Below are positions 1 through 7,443 of a stretch of 18,197 nt of DNA, one piece after another. Made by a program: the position numbers and the translations under genes. How positions within the stretch are numbered: position 1 is the stretch's first letter; every line of letters begins with the position of its first letter. This stretch comes from an uncultured Ruminococcus sp. (GTDB taxonomy: Bacteria > Bacillota > Clostridia > Oscillospirales > Ruminococcaceae). Where the stretch lies: contig UQYK01000041.1 in assembly GCA_900545285.1 (NCBI GenBank), positions 1 to 18,197 on the forward strand. Reading direction: 5' to 3'. The notes under the pieces are model-generated. The model did no database searches. It worked only from the letters and a program-made list of their open reading frames with translations, and was not told the DNA's origin.

Positions 1-124
1 TGCAGCACAATTTGCCGAAAAGACACGTGTATACGCTTGTGAAGACAGGTTCTCAGTCAAACGCCTTGTTATATGCCGCAGTTCCTTTTGAAAATCACAG
101 GAAAAAATGTTCTTGTGAAATCCA

Positions 125-625
125 TTAGAAAGGACATTCGTAGTCTTCCTCTTCCATCCATGCGCTCATTCCCTCGCAGGGGCCTACATAGAGATTTTTA
201 TTGCCGCGTATAATCCAGTCCAATGCATGCTCTGGTTCCCAGATGCAGGCGCTGGAAATGGTATATCCGGAAATAGTCTCCTCCGGCGGTTCAATATACA
301 TTTCGGGCGTGGTCAAAAATGACAACACTTCTTTCCCATGCAGTCTTTTCGGAATTTCACGCTGAATGGCTTCTACAATATCCGGATAGATATCTTCAAA
401 TTCTGCCCATTCTTCACGCATGAACTCACAATAGGCAATTGCCATCTTACAAAATTGATCGATCATCTGGTCTGAGAGGTGGTTAAAATGTTCCACACAC
501 TGCTCCGCATATGCCATATCTACCTCTGGGTCAATGTGAATGGGAATCTGACGCTGAAATAAAACAGATGCAAAGGTTCCGTTTTGGTAATATTCATCTT
601 GATCCTGGATGCAAATCAAACTCAT
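125..625 (-). CDS. Uncharacterised acidic protein, 166 aa, last gene of the recJ-rel-hemZ operon
   Basis: I do not recognise a named family with confidence. The protein is soluble, acidic and rich in aromatic residues, with no signal peptide or membrane segment. It starts MSLICIQDQD and ends in the acidic tail WMEEEDYECPF. The stretch WEPEHALDWIIRG...LYVG near residues 128-148 faintly resembles the C-terminal strand-turn pattern of DUF6985/SUKH-like small proteins, but this is only an impression. The ATG lies 2 nt after the hemZ stop and has an AGAGG ribosome site about 8 nt upstream inside hemZ, so it is almost certainly co-transcribed and translated from this start. In many Firmicutes hisS follows hemZ, so this gene sits where a housekeeping gene is often found. 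That it is a real gene is well supported by spacing and ribosome site. Its function is unknown. Confidence 0.75.
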   Translation of the reverse strand: MSLICIQDQDEYYQNGTFASVLFQRQIPIHIDPEVDMAYAEQCVEHFNHLSDQMIDQFCKMAIAYCEFMREEWAEFEDIYPDIVEAIQREIPKRLHGKEVLSFLTTPEMYIEPPEETISGYTISSACIWEPEHALDWIIRGNKNLYVGPCEGMSAWMEEEDYECPF

Positions 626-627
626 TT

Positions 628-2154
628 TTACGCCTCTTCCTGTTCCCGAATTCGTTCGCAGATTTCCCGTACCTGTTGTTTCTTTTCCATGAGCTGATCA
701 AACTGCCGGATGTACTCGTACGGGAATTTATAGTTGTGAATTCGTGTGATTTTTCCGCATGGCTCTACCAGTTTAGTCGATGCACCGCATCCGGCACCGA
801 AAATGGACTGGCTCTCATCCATAATCAGGATGTTGTATAGGGACTCTTTCCCGGCACGGGCGTAGCCCACATTTTCCTGATTGTCGATGGTATTTTTCTG
901 CCGATACATGTAGTAGGGCGCATATCCGTGTTCCGGCAGACGGCGCATGCTCTCCTGAACCATTTGTTCCACCGGATTATGTACCTGGCGTTCTCCTTCG
1001 GAAAAAAGATTTGCGGCTCGTTTCAGTGTCAGGGCATGTACAGTGATGCTGTCCGGGTTTAAAGCGAGAATCTGATTTAAGGTATCGTGAAATCCGTCCG
1101 GCGTATCGCCCGGCAAGCCGGCAATCAAGTCCATATTGATATTTTCAAAGCCGGCTTTTCGTGCCATATGAAATGCTTCCACCGTTTGTGCAGTCGTGTG
1201 CTTTCGTCCGATGGTTTCCAATACGCTGTCCTGCATGGTTTGCGGATTTACGGAAATGCGGTTTACACCAAATCTTTTCAGGGTTTCCAGCTTTTCCAGC
1301 GTGATGGTATCCGGTCTGCCGGCTTCCACGCAGTATTCCCGCAGATGAGAAAGGTCAAAATTTTTCTGTACTGCTTCCAATACCTGTCCCAGCTGTACCG
1401 CAGTCAATGCAGTTGGTGTTCCGCCACCAAAGTAAACGGTATCTACTAATAAGCCCTGTTCCCGTACCAGCTGCCCCCAGATTTCCAGTTCCACGCACAG
1501 CTTTTCCAGATATCCCGGAATCAGTTTCTGTGCCTGTTCGATGGAATGGGAAACAAAGGAGCAGTAGCTACACCGTGTGGGGCAAAACGGAATCGAGACA
1601 TACAGGCTGATTCCGTGTGCCGGTGTCTGCTGCAAAAGCGGCTGCTGTACCATGGCGGTGTCATAGACGAGAGACAGCTTTTCCGGAGCAATCCAGTATT
1701 TTTCGTGCAGTTCCTGACAGACTTCTTCCCGGGACATACCCTTTTCCAGGAGCGGCTGCACCTTTTTCACAGGACGAATCCCGGTCAGCAGTCCCCATGC
1801 CGGATGCAGATCTGTAATCTGTTCCAGGATGCGGTACAGCATACAGCAAAACCGGTACTCGCACAACTGCTTCTCTGTTTCCGGAGAACATGCCGGAAAC
1901 AGATGCTCCTGTTCTAGCTGCTGTCCCTGATACTGTACCCGGACAAAGAAGCGGCTCTGGCTCCCCTGCTGTTCCAATGTCACGACAGCGCCTTCTTCTG
2001 CATCCTCCGGCAATGCCGTCAAATCATACAGAAAGGCGAATTTTCGAATGGGCAGAAAGATTTTAAAGATGCATTCAATTTCATATTTTAGCGTATGCCC
2101 GGAAAAGGCAATGGAAAAAGGTGCTTTTGGATTGGTTTCTATTTGATTTGGCAT
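628..2154 (-). CDS. hemZ: Radical SAM protein HemZ (coproporphyrinogen III oxidase family)
   Basis: HemZ is a HemN-like radical SAM protein of Firmicutes, annotated as an oxygen-independent coproporphyrinogen III dehydrogenase, although this activity is not firmly shown for all members. The 508-aa length fits HemZ, which carries a N-terminal domain of about 175 residues before the radical SAM barrel. The cluster motif CxxxCxxC is C191, C195, C198 (IPFCPTRCSYCSF), preceded by SLYVSIP. The SAM-binding glycine motif is YFGGGTP at 241-247. Later barrel motifs RISVNPQTM and DLIAGLPGDT are present. The ATG is 3 nt after the stop of the upstream MBL gene, with a GAGG site 11 nt upstream. The neighbouring rel-MBL-hemZ order is typical of Clostridia. 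Whether this organism makes haem cannot be seen here, so the substrate is inferred from the family. Confidence 0.93.
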   Translation of the reverse strand: MPNQIETNPKAPFSIAFSGHTLKYEIECIFKIFLPIRKFAFLYDLTALPEDAEEGAVVTLEQQGSQSRFFVRVQYQGQQLEQEHLFPACSPETEKQLCEYRFCCMLYRILEQITDLHPAWGLLTGIRPVKKVQPLLEKGMSREEVCQELHEKYWIAPEKLSLVYDTAMVQQPLLQQTPAHGISLYVSIPFCPTRCSYCSFVSHSIEQAQKLIPGYLEKLCVELEIWGQLVREQGLLVDTVYFGGGTPTALTAVQLGQVLEAVQKNFDLSHLREYCVEAGRPDTITLEKLETLKRFGVNRISVNPQTMQDSVLETIGRKHTTAQTVEAFHMARKAGFENINMDLIAGLPGDTPDGFHDTLNQILALNPDSITVHALTLKRAANLFSEGERQVHNPVEQMVQESMRRLPEHGYAPYYMYRQKNTIDNQENVGYARAGKESLYNILIMDESQSIFGAGCGASTKLVEPCGKITRIHNYKFPYEYIRQFDQLMEKKQQVREICERIREQEEA

Positions 2155-2157
2155 GAA

Positions 2158-2781
2158 TTATAGTCCTCGCATTGTTGGATTGTGTGCTTTTTCAAAGGAA
2201 AGCGTTGTTTCTTCATTGTGCCCCGGCAATACCCGATAGTCCCCTTCCAGGGATTTCAGCTTGCGGAAGGAATCCAGCATCTGACCGTCGCTTCCGCCGG
2301 GGAAATCCGTCCGTCCCCGTGACATGCGGAACAGCGTGTCTCCGGTGTACAGCAGATCTTCACACATCCAGCAAATGCTGCCAGGAGTATGGCCTGGTGT
2401 GTGGAGTACGGAAAAATCTGCCGTTCCGAATGTGAGATGGTCGCCCTCTTCTACGGTTTCCCAGGCCTTTACCGGCTGAAACGGCAGATCAGAGAGCCAG
2501 TCCCCCAGATTCAAACGGCTGTCTGTCAGCATGGCAGCATCCATTTTGTGGATATATACCGGAATGTTCCATGTTTTCTGTACCTGTTCTACTCCGGCAA
2601 TGTGGTCATAGTGGCCGTGTGTCAGTAAAATTGCCACAGGTTTCAGGTGCATTTGCTCCAGATGCCGCAGCAGAACCGGAGCACCCTCGCCAATGTCCAC
2701 AATGACACACTGCCCGTTTTCAACCGATTGGATATAGCAGTTGGATGCCAGAGAACCTAGTGTCAGTTTTGTGATTTCCAT
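2158..2781 (-). CDS. MBL-fold metallo-hydrolase, glyoxalase II-like
   Basis: This is a cytoplasmic metallo-beta-lactamase-fold hydrolase of 207 aa, the usual length of the short glyoxalase II-like proteins found beside rel and hemZ in Clostridia. Zinc-binding residues are visible: H55, H57, D59 and H60 in THGHYDH, H131 in HTPGHTPG, D148 in YTGDTLF, and H188 in LPGHNE. I chose the ATG giving MEITKLTLGS because GAGGTG lies 6 nt upstream. A longer in-frame start eight codons earlier would bury that ribosome site. The site overlaps the rel stop codon region, and the gap to rel is 10 nt, so translational coupling is likely. The substrate cannot be read from the sequence; thioester hydrolysis, for example of a hydroxyacyl-thiol, is a family-based guess. 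Confidence 0.9.
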   Translation of the reverse strand: MEITKLTLGSLASNCYIQSVENGQCVIVDIGEGAPVLLRHLEQMHLKPVAILLTHGHYDHIAGVEQVQKTWNIPVYIHKMDAAMLTDSRLNLGDWLSDLPFQPVKAWETVEEGDHLTFGTADFSVLHTPGHTPGSICWMCEDLLYTGDTLFRMSRGRTDFPGGSDGQMLDSFRKLKSLEGDYRVLPGHNEETTLSFEKAHNPTMRGL

Positions 2782-2791
2782 GAAAAGCACC

Positions 2792-5053
2792 TCACTTTTT
2801 TGCACGTTCTACGGAAATAACACCGCGGATTTTGCGCAGTTTGTCCATAATGGTTTTGAGCTGATCCGTTCCGGCCACCTGTACACTGGCTTCAAAAATG
2901 GCGTTTCCGTTCCGCAGATTCCGGGATGCAGAATGCACAATCTGGATATGCGATTCTGAAAGAATCTTTGTAATGTCAAATACCAGTCCCACCCGGTCTA
3001 CTGCAATGACTTCAATGCTGGTGGGAATCAGCGCAGTGGTGTTATTTGTCCACTGTACCGGGAGCCAACGCGCCATCTCCTCCGGATCATTCCGCTTTAA
3101 CGCTGCCTGATAATTGACGCAGTTGATGTTATGCACGGAAATACCATGTCCACGGGTAATAAAGCCTACAATCTCATCTCCAGGGAGCGGATTACAGCAC
3201 TGGGCAAACTTAAAGACGCAGTCAATTTTATCCAGAACGATACAGCTTTTTCCGGCTACTGCATCCTGAGGTGTTACCGGTTCTACCGGATTTTCATTGA
3301 CTTCCTCCGGGCCGTGGGTCTTGACATAGACCTCTTTGAGACGGGGCATGATCTTCGACAAGGTAATACCGCCGTATCCGATGGAAGCAAAGAAATCTTC
3401 CAGTGTGGCGCAGTTATGCCGTTTCAAGTCATCCGCCAGGAAGGCTTCCCATTCAGATTCCGGCAGGTTGATGTGACATCGTTTGAATTCCTGTTCCAGG
3501 CTCGCCTTGCCGGTAGCCACGTTTTCCTCCCGGCACTCTTTTTTGAACCAGGAGCGGATTTTCGACTTTGCTTCATTGGTTTTTACAATGCCAAGCCAAG
3601 CACGGTTCGGTCCCTTATTGGGATCCTTGCTGGTCAGAACCTCGCAGATCTGGCCGGTCTGGAGCGGATAGTCCAGGGGTACCATTTTGCCGTCCACTTT
3701 GCCGCCGATGGTTTTATGGCCGATTTCCGTATGAATGCGGTATGCAAAATCAATGACAGTGGAGCCGACCGGCAGGGATATGGAATCGCCACGGGGGGTC
3801 ATGACCACAATATCCTCCGGAGAGAGGTCATTTTTAATGGCACGGACAATTTCTTCTACATCATCGGAAGTCTGCTGAGCCTCAATGACCTTTCGAACCC
3901 ATGCCAGACGCTCTTCCATCTTATCCTTGCCCTGGATGCCCTCTTTGTACTTCCAGTGGGCAGCGATTCCGTATTCCGCGGAAACATGCATATCCCAGGT
4001 GCGGATTTGTATTTCGAAGGGAATGCTTTCCCGTCCCAGTACGGTGGTGTGCAGGGATTGGTACATATTGGATTTCGGCGTGGAAATGTAGTCTTTGAAT
4101 CGATTGGGCAGCGGGCGGAACATATCATGCACAATACCCAGAACCATATAGCATTCCGCAACGGTAGAGACGATGACACGGACTGCATATTTGTCATAGA
4201 TTTCGTCCATGCTCTTGTGGTTGACATAGACTTTTTTATAAATACCGTAGATGCTCTTGACACGGCCTTCAATAATCGGTTCCTTTGCAAACTGTTCCTG
4301 TGCCAGACGCTTCCGGATGCGGTCCTTGATGGATTCAATGAACGCTTCCCGTTCGTCCTTCTTGATTTCCATGATGTGTTCAATTTCAGAATACGCATAG
4401 GAATCCAGATAGTAAAACGCCAGGTCTTCCAATTCATCCTTCACGGTGCGAATGCCGAGACGATGGGCAATGGGCGCATAAACATTCATGGTTTCCAGCG
4501 CAATCCGGCGCTGCTTCTCCGGCGGAAGATATTTCAGCGTCCGCATGTTGTGAATCCGGTCTGCCAGCTTAATGATCATAACCCGAATGTCGTGGGACAT
4601 GGCGAGGAGAATTTTTCGCACGTTGTTGGCCTGCTGCTGCTCCTTGTCAAACAGCGGAATGCGGTTTAATTTGGTAACACCGTCTACCAGGACAGCCACA
4701 TCCTGTCCGAATTTTTTCCGGATATCGTCCAGGGTGTAGTCCGTGTCTTCCACAACGTCATGCAAAAGTCCTACACAGATGGTGTCCGTATCCATGCCAA
4801 GATCCAGCAGAATGTCTGCAACGGCAAGCGGATGGATGATATACGGCTCTCCGGAAGAGCGTGTCTGTCCGGCGTGTGCGCTCTCTGCCAGCTGATAGGC
4901 GGAGAGAATCTTGCTGAGATCATACTGCTTATCTGTGGCAAGAATCTTTTTGGCCAGTTCTGAAATTGTCACTTCATGCTCCGGAATCTGCGGCGCATCT
5001 TTCTCCGGAACCATCTCCGCATCTTTCATATCGCTTTCCTTTTCCTTTGTCAT
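2792..5053 (-). CDS. rel: Bifunctional (p)ppGpp synthetase/hydrolase Rel
   Basis: This enzyme makes and degrades the alarmone (p)ppGpp in the stringent response and acts with the ribosome. It has 753 aa, close to the family norm. Domains in order: HD hydrolase about 50-200 (H74, HD at 98-99 followed by VVED, and ADRIHNMRTL at 164-173, all intact); synthetase about 240-370 (GRVKSIYGIYKK, YQSLHTTV, EIQIRT); TGS about 413-475; a conserved-cysteine region about 611-645 (CVFKFAQCCNPLPGD); and ACT about 678-750. RFKD at 318-321 is the RXKD motif of bifunctional enzymes, not the EXDD of synthesis-only RelA. The start is the ATG in MTKEKES. It overlaps the recJ stop as ATGA and has AAAGGAG about 10 nt upstream. 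An in-frame start 99 nt earlier lies deep in recJ and was rejected. Here rel directly follows recJ, without the apt gene often found between them. Confidence 0.97.
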   Translation of the reverse strand: MTKEKESDMKDAEMVPEKDAPQIPEHEVTISELAKKILATDKQYDLSKILSAYQLAESAHAGQTRSSGEPYIIHPLAVADILLDLGMDTDTICVGLLHDVVEDTDYTLDDIRKKFGQDVAVLVDGVTKLNRIPLFDKEQQQANNVRKILLAMSHDIRVMIIKLADRIHNMRTLKYLPPEKQRRIALETMNVYAPIAHRLGIRTVKDELEDLAFYYLDSYAYSEIEHIMEIKKDEREAFIESIKDRIRKRLAQEQFAKEPIIEGRVKSIYGIYKKVYVNHKSMDEIYDKYAVRVIVSTVAECYMVLGIVHDMFRPLPNRFKDYISTPKSNMYQSLHTTVLGRESIPFEIQIRTWDMHVSAEYGIAAHWKYKEGIQGKDKMEERLAWVRKVIEAQQTSDDVEEIVRAIKNDLSPEDIVVMTPRGDSISLPVGSTVIDFAYRIHTEIGHKTIGGKVDGKMVPLDYPLQTGQICEVLTSKDPNKGPNRAWLGIVKTNEAKSKIRSWFKKECREENVATGKASLEQEFKRCHINLPESEWEAFLADDLKRHNCATLEDFFASIGYGGITLSKIMPRLKEVYVKTHGPEEVNENPVEPVTPQDAVAGKSCIVLDKIDCVFKFAQCCNPLPGDEIVGFITRGHGISVHNINCVNYQAALKRNDPEEMARWLPVQWTNNTTALIPTSIEVIAVDRVGLVFDITKILSESHIQIVHSASRNLRNGNAIFEASVQVAGTDQLKTIMDKLRKIRGVISVERAKK

Positions 5054-7086
5054 GATACATCCGCTCCTTTTTTCTGTAATCCCTGTAATAATTTCGATGC
5101 CTGCAAATCGGCTTTCCCCTGGACAGAAACGCGTGTCACCTGTTCTGTCCATCGATTTTGCTGTACCAGATGCAGCTCCGAAAAGATATCTACTGCAATC
5201 CGCATTTTGCAGTAGTTCATTTCCGGCAGGTTTTGCAGTCCGCCAAAAAGTGTGTCAAGAGACAAGGCACTTTCCGGAATGCGCTGATAAATCTGAATTA
5301 GCTCCTGCCGGCTGGGGGTAATGGCGCGGCAATATGCGGCCGACAAGCTTTCCCTGCGGCAGAATTTCTCATAGGTTTGTTTTGCAGCAAAATACTTTGC
5401 CTGTTTGAGTCCGCTTCTGCGGTAATCCTTGATGATCAGCGACAGCTGAGGCTTTCCCTGAAATGTGCTGATTTCTGCATTGACCAGAAAATCGCAAACG
5501 GTTCCCGGCTTCATGGGAAAGGCTTCCGGCCGGACACGGAACAACAGCAGTTCCAGTGCCATAGGGCCATATGTAATCCGCAGCTTTGTATGTGCGCCTT
5601 TCGCCAGGGGTACTACCTCGCGAAGTACTGCGTGGCACAGTGCGAATACCGGAATCGGATTCCCTTCCCCGAACGGCGCCAGTGCAGAAAGGCTCATCAT
5701 ATTTTCCATGGTGATCTGCTGGGGCAGCAGGAGCAGATCAGCTTCTATTGCCAGATCAGGCATTTCCGGAAATTCTGAAGCTGCATAGGCTTCCACAGCA
5801 CTCTGGAATGCATCTACCTGCTTTGCCGGCAGAGAAAATCCCCCTGCGCCCGGATGGCCGCCGTAACGGCTCAGGTACTCCCGGCAGGCGTTCAGGCACT
5901 GGAATGCAGAAAACGCGCCAAAGGAACGCATGGAACCTCTTGCCGTGTCCCCTTCTATCGTAATCAGGATTATGGGCTTTCCGAATTGTTCTTCCAACCG
6001 AGAGGCTGCAATGCCGATTACGCCGTGATGCCAGTTCTCCCCGGCAAAAACCAAAACACGTCTGGTGAGCAGCTCCGGCGCTTCGGTCACCTGTGCCGCA
6101 ATCTGTTCCAGAATGCGCTGCTCTTCTGCTTTTCTGGCAGTATTGCGGCGTTCCAGCTCCTGTGCCAGGTGCCCGGCTTCCTCCGGATCCTCACAGAGCA
6201 GCAGCTCTACCGCTGTGCTGGGGGAACCGAATCGTCCGGCAGCGTTAATGCGCGGCGCAATGCCAAAGGCGATGGAGGTTGCAGTAAATGGCTTTCCCAA
6301 CAGTCCGGCCGTGTCCAGAAGTGCCAGCAGTCCCGGCCGCTCTGTATTTGCCAGGAGCCGCAGTCCCAGCTGCACTAGATAGCGGTTTTCTCCGGACAGG
6401 CTGACTACATCCGCGACAGTGGCAATGGCAGCCAGTTCTCCAAACTGTTCCAGTGCCATAGTATCGTCTCCGCCGTCCATCGCCGCCACCAATTTTAAGG
6501 CAACGCCTGCGCCGCAGAGCAGATGGAATGGGGAGGTATCATCCGGACGGTGAGCATCAACAATTGCATCTGCCTGCGGAAGCGTGTCCAGGGGCTGATG
6601 GTGGTCTGTGATAACCAGATGCATCCCCAGATCAGCAATCAATGCCGCTTCTTCGATAGCTGTGATGCCGTTGTCTACCGTCACAATAAGCGACACACCG
6701 TCTGCATGCATCTGGGCAATGGCGGCAGCATTCAGGCCGTAGCCCTCTTCCCGTTCTGGAATCCGGTAAATGACATCCGCTCCCATTTCTGACAAATAGG
6801 AGTAGAGAATCACCGTTGCCATCACACCGTCACAGTCATAATCTCCGTAAATGCAGATTTTTTCACCCTGGTCGAGTGCCGCGTTCAGAATATCTGCCGC
6901 CTGCTGCATGTCTGCTGTAAGAAACGGATCTGCCAGGCCGTCACACTGTAGAAATGCAGCAGCATCCTGTACGGTTTCCATTCCACGAGATGCCAGAATC
7001 TGTGCGCACAGCAAAGACAGGTCGCTGGCGGATCGAATTGCATCAGCCGCTTTTTCTGATGGCTGATGAATGAACCATTTTTTCAT
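5050..7086 (-). CDS. recJ: Single-stranded-DNA-specific 5'-3' exonuclease RecJ
   Basis: RecJ degrades single-stranded DNA 5' to 3' in recombination and mismatch repair. It has 678 aa. DHH-superfamily motifs are present: GDYDCDGVMAT at 81-91 (metal-binding D82, D84, D86), VDNG at 137-140, DHHQP at 161-165, and APRINAAGRFG further on. The DHHA1 motif GGHPGAGGF lies in the second half, followed by an OB-like segment. About 110 C-terminal residues (from KQAKYFAAKQ) extend beyond the minimal RecJ core, as in longer Bacillus-type RecJ proteins. It is the first gene of the operon. The ATG has AGGAGGAG just upstream and a promoter at 7142-7170. Its TGA overlaps the rel ATG. All catalytic motifs look intact. 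Confidence 0.96.
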   Translation of the reverse strand: MKKWFIHQPSEKAADAIRSASDLSLLCAQILASRGMETVQDAAAFLQCDGLADPFLTADMQQAADILNAALDQGEKICIYGDYDCDGVMATVILYSYLSEMGADVIYRIPEREEGYGLNAAAIAQMHADGVSLIVTVDNGITAIEEAALIADLGMHLVITDHHQPLDTLPQADAIVDAHRPDDTSPFHLLCGAGVALKLVAAMDGGDDTMALEQFGELAAIATVADVVSLSGENRYLVQLGLRLLANTERPGLLALLDTAGLLGKPFTATSIAFGIAPRINAAGRFGSPSTAVELLLCEDPEEAGHLAQELERRNTARKAEEQRILEQIAAQVTEAPELLTRRVLVFAGENWHHGVIGIAASRLEEQFGKPIILITIEGDTARGSMRSFGAFSAFQCLNACREYLSRYGGHPGAGGFSLPAKQVDAFQSAVEAYAASEFPEMPDLAIEADLLLLPQQITMENMMSLSALAPFGEGNPIPVFALCHAVLREVVPLAKGAHTKLRITYGPMALELLLFRVRPEAFPMKPGTVCDFLVNAEISTFQGKPQLSLIIKDYRRSGLKQAKYFAAKQTYEKFCRRESLSAAYCRAITPSRQELIQIYQRIPESALSLDTLFGGLQNLPEMNYCKMRIAVDIFSELHLVQQNRWTEQVTRVSVQGKADLQASKLLQGLQKKGADVS

Positions 7087-7098
7087 AGACTCCTCCTG

Positions 7099-7129
7099 TT
7101 CCGCAGCAGAGAACCCGCGCGCTGCGGAA
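7099..7129 (-). promoter_or_regulatory. Leader hairpin just upstream of the recJ ribosome site
   Basis: In the recJ leader RNA the arms TTCCGCAGC and GCTGCGGAA form a perfect 9-bp stem with a 13-nt loop. The stem ends about 3 nt before the AGGAGGAG site. No U-run follows, so it is not a terminator. It could stabilise the mRNA or modulate initiation; that role is inferred. Confidence 0.6.
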
Positions 7130-7141
7130 ATGATACTTTAT

Positions 7142-7170
7142 ATTATACCTGAAAGATACAAAAAATGCAA
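7142..7170 (-). promoter_or_regulatory. Sigma-A-type promoter of the recJ-rel-hemZ operon
   Basis: On the minus strand, TTGCAT (7170-7165) is followed after exactly 17 nt by a perfect TATAAT (7147-7142). Transcription should start near 7135, giving a leader of about 50 nt that contains the hairpin at 7099-7129. Confidence 0.75.
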
Positions 7171-7276
7171 TAGGACAAAAGAAAAGTTTTTTCCCCATGA
7201 ACCGACAGTGCATGCGGAATATCGGCGCAGCTTCCGGCGGATGCGGTAAAACATGTGATTTTGACGCATTTTGTTA

Positions 7277-7320
7277 TTTTACGTAGATTTTACATTGAGG
7301 GCGATCAGACTTTACATTGG
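7277..7320 (+). promoter_or_regulatory. Candidate PhoP-box array upstream of the phosphate transporter
   Basis: Three repeats, TTTTACGTAGA (7277), TTTTACATTGA (7288) and CTTTACATTGG (7310), fall on one 11-bp register, with one degenerate cell at 7299. They match the TTHACA-type direct repeats, about 11 bp apart, known for PhoP of Gram-positive bacteria. The array lies directly upstream of a -10 box that has no usable -35, as expected for an activator-dependent promoter. The downstream gene encodes an Na/Pi cotransporter, which supports the reading. The assignment is inferred from pattern and context. Confidence 0.55.
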
Positions 7321-7325
7321 GTTTG

Positions 7326-7331
7326 TATAAT
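7326..7331 (+). promoter_or_regulatory. -10 box of the Na/Pi cotransporter gene
   Basis: A perfect TATAAT lies here. The hexamer 17 nt upstream is GATCAG, which is not a -35 box, so the promoter probably needs an activator bound at 7277-7320. The predicted start is near 7338, about 105 nt before the ATG. Confidence 0.6.
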
Positions 7332-7341
7332 AGTGACAATG

Positions 7342-7381
7342 CGCAGTGTCTAGGCGGCGCTTTTGCGGCATAGACACTGCG
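7342..7381 (+). promoter_or_regulatory. 5'-terminal stem-loop in the Na/Pi cotransporter leader
   Basis: CGCAGTGTCTA (7342-7352) pairs perfectly with TAGACACTGCG (7371-7381), an 11-bp stem enclosing 18 nt that can form a small CGC/GCG inner stem with a TTTT loop. It begins within a few nt of the predicted transcript start. No U-run follows, so it is unlikely to be a terminator. mRNA protection or a regulatory role is inferred. Confidence 0.6.
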
Positions 7382-7443
7382 GCACAATCATTTCAAAAAA
7401 CGCATTCCAATCTGAATGCAGCAACAAAGGAGAATGAGAAATT

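Noticed and set aside
1..124. Open frames on both strands at the window edge
   Set aside because: Frames are open for about 40 codons on each strand, and an 18-codon reading begins in a TAATG overlap after the 166-aa gene. No motif, ribosome site or homology is recognisable, and only weak inverted repeats are seen, so no gene or terminator is called.
3131..4669. 512-codon open frame on the plus strand opposite rel
   Set aside because: It is antisense to the fully conserved Rel synthetase and hydrolase domains, shows no family motif, and lacks a ribosome site and promoter. It reflects codon bias of the real gene.
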